Source: Candidatus Atribacteria bacterium 1244-E10-H5-B2
GTDB lineage: Bacteria; Atribacterota; JS1; SB-45; 34-128
Length of the DNA: 8,412 bases
Assembly (NCBI GenBank): GCA_003575245.1
Contig: NMQN01000744.1
Location: 1-8,412, forward strand
Direction: 5' to 3'
The notes under the pieces are model-generated. The model did not search any database, had not been told where the DNA came from, and saw only the letters and a program-made list of their open reading frames with translations. Below, piece after piece: positions 1-6,547 of this stretch; positions within the stretch are counted from its first letter, which is position 1, and each line of letters begins with the position of its first letter. The position numbers and the translations under genes are program-made.

Positions 1-23
1 ATTATCATAAGAAAAGAAAGTAT

Positions 24-37
24 GTAACCGATGTTAC
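24..37. promoter_or_regulatory. Palindromic operator-like site GTAAC-N4-GTTAC
   Basis: A perfect 5-bp inverted repeat, GTAAC and GTTAC separated by CGAT, lies 26 bp upstream of the Crp/Fnr start codon. Crp/Fnr proteins bind as dimers to palindromes of this size, and genes for them are often autoregulated, so this is a good candidate for the site of the adjacent regulator. From memory, similar GTAAC-N4-GTTAC motifs were proposed for some HcpR-type regulators of anaerobes; I cannot verify this here. The palindrome contains the upstream in-frame ATG at 31, which argues against that ATG being the true start. Confidence 0.5.
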
Positions 38-50
38 CGATTTATTCTCC

Positions 51-55
51 GGAGG
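51..55 (+). promoter_or_regulatory. Ribosome binding site that sets the Crp/Fnr start
   Basis: GGAGG ends 8 bases before the ATG at 64. The alternative in-frame ATG at 31 has only an A/G-rich stretch upstream and lies inside the operator-like palindrome. The start at 64 is therefore preferred. Confidence 0.85.
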
Positions 56-63
56 TTTTAAAT

Positions 64-735
64 ATGAATGTTTTATCAGATAATTTAAAAAGGTGCATTT
101 TATTTAAGGATATAAAGTATGAAGATCTTTCTAATTTTTTAAATATGTTTAATTATACCATAAAAAAATATCCCGAAGGAAATGTTGTAGTTACTGAAGG
201 TAGCAAGTGTGAAGAATTGGGAATTTTGCTGGAAGGTCTATTGGAGGTGCAAACCCTCTACCCGTCTGGTAAATTGTTGACCTTTTCCCAATTAAGGCCA
301 GTGGAAATCTTCGGAGAAGCCATCCTCTTTTCCAAAGTAAATAAATTTCCGGCTACTATCGGGGCAATCAAAGACTCAAAGATTATGTTTATAAAGAAAG
401 AAAATTTAATCAGCTGCCTAACCAATTGCCATAAGTTTATGGAGAATTTTTTAGAACTACTTTCTAATAAATTATTGATGTTAAACAAGAAAGTTAAGAT
501 GCTCTCCCTGGAAAATATCAGAAAAAAGATTGATAATTTTCTGATGGAAGAATATAAGAAACAAGGAAGTAATATTATAAAAGTATCCCTCTCCAGAAAA
601 GAGATAGCCGAACATATGGGAATTCAGCGGCCTTCCTTGTCAAGAGAGCTAATTAAAATGAGAGATGCAGGAATTATTGATTTCAATAGAGAGGTCATTA
701 TAATTAAGGATATGGCAGCTTTGAGTAAACTTTAG
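64..735 (+). CDS. Crp/Fnr-family transcriptional regulator
   Basis: A 223-residue cytoplasmic regulator of usual Crp/Fnr length. Residues about 10-118 form the cyclic-nucleotide-binding-like sensor barrel, with typical glycines such as 'EGSKCEELGILLEG' (45-58) and 'EIFGEAILF' (81-89). A long dimerisation helix follows at about 124-145. A winged helix-turn-helix spans about 175-215: 'SRKEIAEHMGIQRPSLSREL' (177-196) holds the recognition helix, followed by 'MRDAGII'. The 'RPSLSREL' helix is common in clostridial-type Crp/Fnr proteins. There are four cysteines (11, 49, 118, 122), but they do not match the Fnr iron-sulphur pattern, so the signal is unknown; an HcpR-like redox or nitrosative-stress role is possible but unproven. 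The start at 64 is chosen because of the well-placed GGAGG. The gene converges on the barrel gene and probably is not part of the transporter cluster. Confidence 0.93.
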   Translation: MNVLSDNLKRCILFKDIKYEDLSNFLNMFNYTIKKYPEGNVVVTEGSKCEELGILLEGLLEVQTLYPSGKLLTFSQLRPVEIFGEAILFSKVNKFPATIGAIKDSKIMFIKKENLISCLTNCHKFMENFLELLSNKLLMLNKKVKMLSLENIRKKIDNFLMEEYKKQGSNIIKVSLSRKEIAEHMGIQRPSLSRELIKMRDAGIIDFNREVIIIKDMAALSKL

Positions 736-758
736 CCATTCAAACATAAAGATTTATT

Positions 759-1868
759 TTAAAAAGAATAGGTTAAACCTATACTAATCATTCCCTTAGG
801 CTTCTGTTGAGCTCCCTCAGAAACATTTGAACTAAAGAGGGTGTCTTCTTTGCCAAAATAAATTGCTGTACTAAGATTAAAACTTAGATTATTACTTAAT
901 TGATTACGATATCCGGGTATAATAATTATACTCCCATCATTTAGGCTGGAAATGGCCATTATATTAATTTGAGAAAATTCATCAATTCCGTAATTTACCA
1001 TACCCAAAATTAACCCTATATTTTCATTTAAATTGTTGGTGACATTTCCTGCAAAAAAAGGGCCCAAAATAGAGGACAGATTATCTTTTTTTATGGATAA
1101 ATATTCCAACTGAAAGTATATGCTATTTCCTGCTTTAAAAAAATAGCTATAATCACCACCGATTAGATAAGCTAAATCACCATTATCATTATCTTTAAAA
1201 TAATATCCCAGGGCTCCATATACTCCTAATGGTCCCAAATCTCCTTTTGCAGTAAAACCTATTCTCTGGCTGGCCGGGATAATAGTTCCCATAAAATCTA
1301 TTTCCGGTTCCCGAACATAATTCAGGGTAAGGTCATATCCTTCAATCATGGTTCTGCCCCTCAAGCCCCATTTAATATCCTGACTACCTTTAGGAAAAGC
1401 AGCAACTAATGATACACTTGAATTCCAATTCAGAGGGACATAGGCCTCTACCGCATCCTGGTATTTGGCGCCGGTCTCTTCGTCCATTACCATCGACCCT
1501 AAAGTAAAGTCAACCGGATTGAGCATCGAACCGAAAGACCAGGATATCGGTTGACGACCCAGGGTTAAATGTAATTTCTCAAATTTATGTTTAAGATAAA
1601 GTTTTTTAATTAGATAATCAAATCCTCCACTCATAGGATTATTAAATAAATATATTTCGGATTTGGCCTGAGTATTATTAATAGTCGGTAAAAATAATTC
1701 TAAATCCAAACTTTCCTGCAGATAACTAGAAATATTTCCTTCATTATCGATGATGTTTAATAGAGAAACAACGAGTTCCCCACCAATATCAACCTTGGCG
1801 GAAATTGAAATTGACCCCAAGAGGAAAAAAATTATAAATAGAATGGCGATATTAAAATATTTTTTCAT
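759..1868 (-). CDS. Predicted outer-membrane beta-barrel (porin-like) protein
   Basis: A 369-residue secreted protein. Residues 1-24 are a signal peptide: 'MKK', then a hydrophobic core, then 'SISA' before the likely cleavage point. The mature part is rich in alternating hydrophobic/polar strands with aromatic girdles, and it ends in 'GLTYSF', a terminal Phe typical of a BAM-recognised beta-signal. The segment 'LGRQPISWSFGSMLNPVDFT' (103-122) resembles the GRQ-x-W-x-NPxD motif seen in DUF1302-like and related barrels. It lies after the LolA-like gene on the same strand, so an outer-membrane role in the same pathway is plausible but inferred. The reading frame extends upstream to 2015, but those 49 residues are translated from a palindromic repeat and would precede the signal peptide, so they were excluded. 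A TTG at 1874 is a possible alternative start, better spaced from the AAGGAA. The exact family is unknown. Confidence 0.8.
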   Translation of the reverse strand: MKKYFNIAILFIIFFLLGSISISAKVDIGGELVVSLLNIIDNEGNISSYLQESLDLELFLPTINNTQAKSEIYLFNNPMSGGFDYLIKKLYLKHKFEKLHLTLGRQPISWSFGSMLNPVDFTLGSMVMDEETGAKYQDAVEAYVPLNWNSSVSLVAAFPKGSQDIKWGLRGRTMIEGYDLTLNYVREPEIDFMGTIIPASQRIGFTAKGDLGPLGVYGALGYYFKDNDNGDLAYLIGGDYSYFFKAGNSIYFQLEYLSIKKDNLSSILGPFFAGNVTNNLNENIGLILGMVNYGIDEFSQINIMAISSLNDGSIIIIPGYRNQLSNNLSFNLSTAIYFGKEDTLFSSNVSEGAQQKPKGMISIGLTYSF

Positions 1869-1880
1869 AATCAATTTGAT

Positions 1881-1886
1881 TTCCTT
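1881..1886 (-). promoter_or_regulatory. Ribosome binding site for the beta-barrel gene
   Basis: AAGGAA on the minus strand lies 12 bases before the ATG at 1868, and only 6 bases before an in-frame TTG at 1874. The spacing leaves the exact start open by two codons. Either start keeps the signal peptide intact. Confidence 0.5.
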
Positions 1887-1889
1887 AAT

Positions 1890-1911
1890 ACAAAATTTAA
1901 TATTATTTTGT
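1890..1911. promoter_or_regulatory. AT-rich inverted repeat upstream of the beta-barrel gene
   Basis: ACAAAAT and ATTTTGT form a perfect 7-bp inverted repeat around an 8-base AT spacer, just upstream of the ribosome binding site. It could be an operator or an mRNA hairpin. In such AT-rich DNA it could also arise by chance. Confidence 0.25.
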
Positions 1912-1923
1912 GTGGTATTTTGG

Positions 1924-1981
1924 GTAGGGGGCGGATTCATCCGCCCCGAGTCTTTGCGGGCTCGATGAATCGAGCCCCTAC
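1924..1981. repeat. Two-hairpin palindromic repeat, copy A
   Basis: The element begins GTAGGGG and ends CCCCTAC, which are complementary. Inside are two perfect 9-bp stems: GGGGCGGAT/ATCCGCCCC with a 2-base loop (1928-1947) and GGGCTCGAT/ATCGAGCCC with a 2-base loop (1958-1977). A closely related copy in the same orientation lies at 3067-3123. This is a non-coding, REP- or MITE-like dispersed element with no transposase. Its open reading frames on both strands are by-products of its sequence. Confidence 0.85.
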
Positions 1982-2052
1982 TTTTAACTCTACTCATATC
2001 TATTTTCACTTTCAAACAGTTTATAAAAAAACTATCCCCTGTTACAAGTTCC

Positions 2053-2100
2053 GGATTCCCACTGGAGTTTATCCTCGCGATAGCGGGGACGGGAATGACA
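2053..2100. repeat. GTCATTCCCG-type dispersed repeat with hairpin
   Basis: On the minus strand it starts TGTCATTCCCG and ends in GGGAATCC, so the ATTCCC/GGGAAT ends are inverted repeats. A central stem CCTCGC/GCGGGG (2073-2088, one G-T pair) closes a GATA loop. Short elements with TGTCATTCCCG ends and a GC-rich central hairpin occur scattered in many bacterial genomes. Only one copy is visible here. Confidence 0.6.
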
Positions 2101-2197
2101 GAAAGAAAATACAGGAACGAAAAAAGAGAATATGGTAATAATAAAAAGTTAAGACAGAAATAACAAAAAGAAATAAACCAAGAATGACAGTTTTAAC

Positions 2198-2953
2198 TTA
2201 TCTCAAGTTCTGTAAGGTAAAAGTTCCTTCGGGAATTTCCGGATTAAAATCAATATTGGTAATTTTGAATCTGGTGTAAGTATCTTTTCTTAGTTTATTC
2301 TCCATAACCGAATCAATAGGAATCCAACGACCTTCAATCTCCTGCAATTCATTTACTTTGGTTTCTTTTAGTAGACGCCCGCTTTGAGCGTACAATTCTT
2401 CCTTCACACCAATAAATCTCTCTTTATCTATCCAGCTAACTCGACGATAGTAGGAAACTTTAACTCCTTCTCTGGCAATGCCCTCCAGCACATAACAGAG
2501 ACGTCCTTCAATTTCTTCTTCACCGATAATTTTAAAATCATATAGATCGGTTAATTTGTCTGATTCCATTATATCTTGATAGGAAAAATCACTCCCCATC
2601 ATCCCCTGGTTTAACATATGACCTGATATTTTGATGATTTCTTCCGCATCAGGGAAGAACATCCATAGGTCACCTTCTCTCTTAAGGAATTTTGTTCCTC
2701 TATCTACTGAATTCGTAAACTCTATAAGAGCATTTCTTTTATCGCTTAAAATAAGCATGGTTTTAGTTATTTTACGACCTCCGCTAACAATTATCATTTC
2801 CGCTTCCATTTGAGCTGTATCAAAATATTCATTATCATCTCTCTTGTTGATAATTTCTTCGGCGGTCATTTCTGCAACAGTTGTTATGATTAAACTTGAA
2901 AATAAAATCGATACAGTTATTCCAATTAATAAAAACCATTTAATTTTTTTCAT
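2198..2953 (-). CDS. LolA-like outer-membrane lipoprotein-sorting protein
   Basis: A 251-residue exported protein resembling the COG2834-type 'outer membrane lipoprotein-sorting protein' group. Residues 1-27 form a signal peptide ('MKKIKWFLLIGITVSILFSS' then 'TTVA'), with no lipobox cysteine, so the mature protein should be periplasmic or held by its N-terminus. The rest reads as successive antiparallel strands of a half-barrel. The block at 84-129 contains 'GTKFLKREGDLWMFFPDAEE' and then 'MMGSDFSYQDIM', the conserved landmark of this family. LolA-fold proteins bind acyl chains in a hydrophobic cavity and carry lipoproteins or lipids between membranes. AAAGGAG lies 8 bases before the ATG, so the start is firm. 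It sits downstream of three FtsX-type permeases and upstream of a predicted outer-membrane barrel, consistent with a periplasmic shuttle. The cargo is unknown. Confidence 0.88.
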   Translation of the reverse strand: MKKIKWFLLIGITVSILFSSLIITTVAEMTAEEIINKRDDNEYFDTAQMEAEMIIVSGGRKITKTMLILSDKRNALIEFTNSVDRGTKFLKREGDLWMFFPDAEEIIKISGHMLNQGMMGSDFSYQDIMESDKLTDLYDFKIIGEEEIEGRLCYVLEGIAREGVKVSYYRRVSWIDKERFIGVKEELYAQSGRLLKETKVNELQEIEGRWIPIDSVMENKLRKDTYTRFKITNIDFNPEIPEGTFTLQNLR

Positions 2954-2991
2954 CCTTAGCTCTCCTTTCTATTTTTCACCTCCCACCTTAA

Positions 2992-3018
2992 TCCTCCCCC
3001 CCCCCTCAAGGGGGAGGA
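2992..3018. repeat. C-rich/G-rich hairpin
   Basis: TCCTCCCCC and GGGGGAGGA can pair as a 9-bp stem around a 9-base loop rich in C. The homopolymer C run of ten bases makes this a likely site of length variation or sequencing error. It resembles the 'CCTCCCC...GGGGAGG' palindromes found as dispersed intergenic repeats in many genomes. Confidence 0.6.
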
Positions 3019-3066
3019 AAGCAGGATGGAGGACAATATGCTTATCCTATTTTTTATTGAGTTATT

Positions 3067-3123
3067 GTAGGGATCGGATTTATCCGACCCGTCTTTAGCG
3101 GGCCCGATGAATCGAGCCCCTAC
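3067..3123. repeat. Two-hairpin palindromic repeat, copy B
   Basis: Same architecture and orientation as copy A at 1924-1981. It begins GTAGGGATCGGAT and ends GATGAATCGAGCCCCTAC. The first stem carries a bulged A and the second a C-A mismatch, so this copy is more degraded than copy A. The right-hand half (GATGAATCGAGCCCCTAC) is identical in both copies. Confidence 0.85.
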
Positions 3124-3126
3124 ATA

Positions 3127-3210
3127 TTACTCATCACTCATTACTTGGTACTTGTATTGTTACTCCTTACTCCTTACTCATTACTTATCACTTGTTACTC
3201 GTCACTTGTT
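3127..3210. repeat. Degenerate short tandem repeat (TTACTC/TCACTTG units)
   Basis: About 84 bases made almost entirely of 6-8 base units such as TTACTCC, TTACTCA, TCACTTG and TTACTTA. The period is irregular and no reading frame is maintained. It directly abuts copy B of the palindromic repeat on one side and the stop codon of the third permease on the other. It looks like a non-coding low-complexity array; no function is apparent. Confidence 0.6.
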
Positions 3211-3213
3211 TTA

Positions 3214-4476
3214 TTAAATTTGTCTCAAGGCTTCGGTCGGTTCAAGTTTTGCGGCTTTTCTCGCCGGGATAACACAGGCAATAGTGGTAATGACTACCCC
3301 TAATACAAAGCAAAAAACAAGATTCTCCAAACTAAAGACAGTATAATAAATTGGGCTCATCAAAAAATCTGTGCTTTCTATTCCCTCAAAAGCCGCGGAA
3401 TAGTCCATGCCGACAACAGAGAAAACTTTGGTCAGTATTCCACCCAGCACAGTACCAAGAGCACTACCAAGTATCCCAATAATTGCTCCTTCCATGGTAA
3501 ATAGATACAATATTTCCCTACTTTTTAAGCCCAGGGCACTCATCATCCCGATTTCACGGGTACGTTCATTTATAATCATGATCAGTGTATTCACCAAAAC
3601 AAAACAGGACAATATGATGATAAAAATATAGATAGAATTGTACATTTTAACTGCAAAGTCAAAAAGTTCAATTAAATCATAACCTTTATTCCAAAGCTGC
3701 AAGGTATATTTTCCAGACTCATCTTCATGGGAAAACAATTCATCGAGACCGGGTAAAACCGAAGCAGCTTTATCGTAATTTGAAGTAATCAAAAGTAATT
3801 CTGTTACCTCACCCGGCATCTCCAAAATCCTCTGGGCTTGACCCAATGGAAGGAAGAAAAGTCTATCATTCAGCGCCAGTATATCAGTTTGATATTTCCC
3901 GACAATCTGAAAAGTAGAACCTTTAAAGGAACCAAAAGGAGTCGTGTATAAAATGGTGACTTTCTCCCCCACTTCACGACCTATTTTTTCCAATAACCCG
4001 GCTCCCATAACAACTTCCTTATTTCCCTCCTGAACCATCCTGCCCTCGGTTATGTTTTCATCAATTCCCATAAATTTTATTTCCTCAAGGGGGTCAACGC
4101 CCCATCCCATCATACCGACTAATTCATCTTCCAGGCTGACCATGGCACCAAATTTAAGTCGCGGAACAACCTGTTCCACCCCTTCCACTAACTTTATTTT
4201 TTCACTCATCTCTTTATAGCCTTCACCATTAAACCCGTCTAAAGTATAATTTAAAGACATAAGACGCTCTTTTAATTTGTATTCCTCATCAATAACCCGT
4301 ATATGTCCGGCTTTATAGTGGATATGATTTTCAAAAAAAGACTCTAACATCCCATTGATTAATCCGCGGGCAAAGACCACGGCTAAAATAGCAAATGCAA
4401 TAGCAATAATAGAAACTGATGTTCTAATCCGGGATCTCGATAGATTTTTTTTAGCTAAATTCCATAAAAATTTCAT
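3214..4476 (-). CDS. ABC transporter permease, FtsX/MacB (LolC/E-like) family, third copy
   Basis: A 420-residue inner-membrane protein with the four-helix MacB/LolE layout: helix 1 at about 19-41, a large extracytoplasmic domain at about 42-280, then helices at about 282-304, 322-348 and 385-404. The cytoplasmic coupling segment 'ERTREIGMMSALGLKSREI' (304-322) and the C-terminal 'PARKAAKLEPTEALRQI' (404-420) are hallmarks of the FtsX domain. It is only distantly similar to the two sister permeases outside these segments. It starts 11 bp after the preceding permease; its AGGAGGT overlaps that gene's TAA stop, so translation is probably coupled. Most likely it pairs with one of the sister permeases as a LolC/LolE-like heterodimer on the shared ATPase, although a homodimer as in MacB is possible. 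No ATPase domain is fused, unlike MacB. Confidence 0.92.
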   Translation of the reverse strand: MKFLWNLAKKNLSRSRIRTSVSIIAIAFAILAVVFARGLINGMLESFFENHIHYKAGHIRVIDEEYKLKERLMSLNYTLDGFNGEGYKEMSEKIKLVEGVEQVVPRLKFGAMVSLEDELVGMMGWGVDPLEEIKFMGIDENITEGRMVQEGNKEVVMGAGLLEKIGREVGEKVTILYTTPFGSFKGSTFQIVGKYQTDILALNDRLFFLPLGQAQRILEMPGEVTELLLITSNYDKAASVLPGLDELFSHEDESGKYTLQLWNKGYDLIELFDFAVKMYNSIYIFIIILSCFVLVNTLIMIINERTREIGMMSALGLKSREILYLFTMEGAIIGILGSALGTVLGGILTKVFSVVGMDYSAAFEGIESTDFLMSPIYYTVFSLENLVFCFVLGVVITTIACVIPARKAAKLEPTEALRQI

Positions 4477-4487
4477 TTTTTACCTCC

Positions 4488-5726
4488 TTATCGATGATAG
4501 ATTGCTTTTACCGGATCTTTTTTAGCTGCCCAATATGCCGGCAATATACTGGATAACACTGCAACGATGACGCCTAAAATAAATAAAAAACTGAAAGCAG
4601 GATAATTCCAGGTTCCGTAAATTCTATCGAGAATGGGAATGCCATATGCAGAACCATCTCCGCCTATATAGCCTAAACTATATCCGTATTTCACCAACCC
4701 GCTCACACCTGCATATCCAAGTAAGCATCCGGTTAATCCACCGAGTATGCCTATACCGGTTGCCTCTACCATAAAGACAAAAACAATCTCCCACTCTCTC
4801 ATTCCCAGGGCTTTCATCATGCCGATTTCTTCCGTTCTCTCCAGGGCAGACAGGATAACATTATTAATAATCCCCAGCATACCGATAAGAAGAACGATTG
4901 ACAGGATAGCCCCGATTCCACCCTTTTTGGCAACACTTAAAGCGATGATGGATGCAGCAGATTCTTTCCAGGAATATGCTTTCAAATCCAGGTCTTTATT
5001 TTTAAAGCTATCCGTCAATGCTTTGGTGACTGTGTCCTCATCTCCGGAAACTGTTTTCAAGGCAAGCAGACTAACCCCGGTACCTACGTTTAATGCCTGC
5101 TGGGCAACATCTAAGGGAACAAAAACAATCCCGTTGTTAATCATCGGATTGGGAGCTCTTACCAGCCCAGCAATCTCCACATCGATGGTATTAAAGGTAT
5201 CCTCTTTCGTCCTGACCAGAAGCGTAATGTAATCATTAACTTTTAAATCCATCAATTCGGCTAATCTTACTCCTATGACTGCTTTTGATTCGTCCGGGAC
5301 AAACATCGAACCTTCAACGACATAATTTTGAGTAGCAAAAACCTGGTTATATTGCTCGATAGAGATACCCAAACCCAGGACCGCTACTTCATCAATCCCG
5401 TTATTAAGGTTGGCCCTAAATCTTAGTTCGGGAGATACTCCCAATACTCCATCTATATTTTTTATGCTTTCTTCTACATCCTGATTTAAATAAATTAAAT
5501 TTTCCAGGGGCAGCTCTTCTCTGTCTTCCCAGTATTCAGGATAAGTCACCTGAATATTCCCTGTATCGTAATTCTTTATATTTTCAAAAGACATTTCTTC
5601 CATACCGTTCATAAGAGAATCCATAAGTAAATAACTGAAAAATGCAAAGGCAATCACCAGAATTGTAAGTGCATTTCTCCTTTTCTGACGAGTTAAGTTT
5701 TTTAGCCCGAGCTTAAAGCTAAACAT
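4488..5726 (-). CDS. ABC transporter permease, FtsX/MacB family, second paralogue
   Basis: A 412-residue inner-membrane permease. Helix 1 lies at about 19-40, followed by an extracytoplasmic domain at about 41-270 and three more helices at about 272-294, 315-341 and 378-399. The coupling segment 'ERTEEIGMMKALGMREWEI' (296-314) and the 'PAYWAAKKDPVKAIYHR' tail (396-412) define the FtsX domain. By eye it is about three-quarters identical to the permease at 6548-7789. Identity is highest in the first part of the extracytoplasmic domain (residues 61-188, roughly 90%) and drops sharply at about 215-282. Its start is 3 bp after the ATPase stop, and its AAAGGAGG lies within the last ATPase codons, so ATPase and permease are tightly coupled. 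It is therefore the most likely direct partner of that ATPase. Confidence 0.93.
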   Translation of the reverse strand: MFSFKLGLKNLTRQKRRNALTILVIAFAFFSYLLMDSLMNGMEEMSFENIKNYDTGNIQVTYPEYWEDREELPLENLIYLNQDVEESIKNIDGVLGVSPELRFRANLNNGIDEVAVLGLGISIEQYNQVFATQNYVVEGSMFVPDESKAVIGVRLAELMDLKVNDYITLLVRTKEDTFNTIDVEIAGLVRAPNPMINNGIVFVPLDVAQQALNVGTGVSLLALKTVSGDEDTVTKALTDSFKNKDLDLKAYSWKESAASIIALSVAKKGGIGAILSIVLLIGMLGIINNVILSALERTEEIGMMKALGMREWEIVFVFMVEATGIGILGGLTGCLLGYAGVSGLVKYGYSLGYIGGDGSAYGIPILDRIYGTWNYPAFSFLFILGVIVAVLSSILPAYWAAKKDPVKAIYHR

Positions 5727-5729
5727 CTT

Positions 5730-6419
5730 TTAATCCCTCCTTTTATCGGCAGAAATCATACCATCCTTAAGGTTAATAAATCTGCTAGCATATTTCATTA
5801 CTGCAGGATCATGTGTGGAAAAAATAAAAGTGGTTCCTAATTCCTTATTCATTTTCCTCATAATGTCGACAACATCAGCAGCAGTTTCAGAATCAAGATT
5901 AGCAGTTGGTTCATCCGCCAGGATAAGCTTGGGTTCTTTCACTAACGCTCTGGCAATGGCTACCCTCTGTTTTTCTCCACCTGAAAGTTCATTCGGCCTT
6001 CGGGATTCCAATCCCTTAAGCCCTACTTCGGCTAACATTTTCAATACTTTCTCTTTCATTTGCGATTCCGAGGTATGGTCAGTCAATCTGATGGCAAACT
6101 CTACATTTTCATAGGCAGTCAATACCGGAATCAGGTTATAACTTTGGAATACAAAACCGATATTGTAGCGCCGCGTCATAGCGAGTTCTTTTCTGGAAAG
6201 ATCACTTACTTTCTTGTCATTTAGGCGAATTTCTCCTTCCGTAGGGGTATCCAGACAACCTATCATATTTAAAAGCGTCGTTTTTCCTGAACCGGAAGGA
6301 CCAAAAATAGTGGTAAATTCTCCCTGTTCTACTGTCAGGTCAATACCCCGCAAAGCCGGGACTTCTATTTTCCCCTGCTGATAAATCTTTTTCACCTTAT
6401 TTAATTCCAATAAAGCCAT
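5730..6419 (-). CDS. ABC transporter ATP-binding protein, MacB/LolD type
   Basis: A 229-residue cytoplasmic ATPase, the usual length for LolD or stand-alone MacB-type nucleotide-binding proteins. From the chosen start, Walker A 'GPSGSGKTT' is at 40-48, the Q-loop glutamine at 92 ('VFQSYNLIP'), the signature 'LSGGE' at 145-149, Walker B 'LILADEP' at 166-172 with catalytic Glu 170, the D-loop 'NLD' soon after, and the H-loop His at 203 ('STHDP'). '[20 protein letters not shown]' is characteristic of the LolD/MacB/FtsE group. The start at 6419 follows AAAGGAGG with an 8-base gap; an in-frame ATG 11 codons earlier lies upstream of that site and is rejected. It is the only ATPase in the window and is flanked by permeases on both sides, so it probably energises all of them. 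Confidence 0.96.
   Translation of the reverse strand: MALLELNKVKKIYQQGKIEVPALRGIDLTVEQGEFTTIFGPSGSGKTTLLNMIGCLDTPTEGEIRLNDKKVSDLSRKELAMTRRYNIGFVFQSYNLIPVLTAYENVEFAIRLTDHTSESQMKEKVLKMLAEVGLKGLESRRPNELSGGEKQRVAIARALVKEPKLILADEPTANLDSETAADVVDIMRKMNKELGTTFIFSTHDPAVMKYASRFINLKDGMISADKRRD
5736..5743 (-). promoter_or_regulatory. Ribosome binding site inside the ATPase 3' end
   Basis: AAAGGAGG on the minus strand forms the Lys-Arg-Arg codons just before the final Asp and TAA of the ATPase, 9 bases before the permease ATG at 5726. This places the permease's initiation signal in translated sequence and implies translational coupling. Confidence 0.85.
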
Positions 6420-6444
6420 TTGCTTTTCCTCCTTTACTAAATTC
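6420..6444 (-). repeat. ATPase leader segment shared with the first permease leader
   Basis: On the minus strand, 25 bases from GAATTTAG through the AAAGGAGG to AAAAGCAA match, with two differences, the segment at 7793-7817 in front of the first permease. A further shared TAAATAATTAAA lies upstream of each. This indicates that the two leaders have a common origin. Confidence 0.6.
6428..6435 (-). promoter_or_regulatory. Ribosome binding site that sets the ATPase start
   Basis: AAAGGAGG on the minus strand lies 8 bases before the ATG at 6419. It falls within the 11-codon extension that the upstream ATG at 6452 would add, so the shorter protein is favoured. Confidence 0.85.
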
Positions 6445-6547
6445 GAATACATTAATGATTCCTTTTTACATTTTAATTATTTATCCGGTGAACACATTTA
6501 AGATAATTCTCTTTCATTATTTTACTCTTTATTCCAATTTTTTTCAC

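Larger units (their letters stand above)
1869..2197. other. 329-bp intergenic region filled with repeats
   Basis: No credible gene is present. From the barrel gene outward it holds the ribosome binding site, an AT-rich inverted repeat, a two-hairpin palindromic element (1924-1981), a second repeat of the GTCATTCCCG type (2053-2100), and an A-rich stretch up to the LolA-like stop codon. I see no convincing promoter and no stem followed by a T-run that would be a clear terminator. Confidence 0.7.
2954..3213. other. 260-bp intergenic region with three repeat types
   Basis: No gene. It contains the ribosome binding site of the LolA-like gene, a C-run/G-run hairpin (2992-3018), a two-hairpin palindromic repeat (3067-3123), and a degenerate short tandem repeat (3127-3210). 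None looks like a standard intrinsic terminator for the upstream ABC genes, although the stable stems could attenuate or process a through-transcript. Confidence 0.7.

Noticed and set aside
31..63. Upstream ATG at 31 as start of the Crp/Fnr gene
   Set aside because: It lacks a good ribosome binding site and lies within the GTAAC-N4-GTTAC palindrome; the ATG at 64 has GGAGG at 8 bases.
736..758. Bidirectional terminator between the convergent genes
   Set aside because: The 23-bp gap is AT-rich, but I find no stable stem followed by a T-run on either strand.
1869..2015. 49-residue N-terminal extension of the beta-barrel protein
   Set aside because: It is translated from the palindromic repeat, would place sequence before a clear signal peptide, and has no ribosome binding site.
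1924..2100. CRISPR-like array
   Set aside because: The repeats are different elements with internal hairpins and lack regular spacers.
1750..2138. Plus-strand open frames over the barrel start and the repeats
   Set aside because: They are antisense to the signal peptide or run through palindromic repeats, with no ribosome binding site and no protein-like composition.
4747..5232. 161-residue plus-strand open frame
   Set aside because: It is exactly antisense to the conserved permease, and no family resemblance is visible.
5815..6114. 99-residue plus-strand open frame
   Set aside because: It is antisense to the signature and Walker B region of the ABC ATPase, which explains the open frame.
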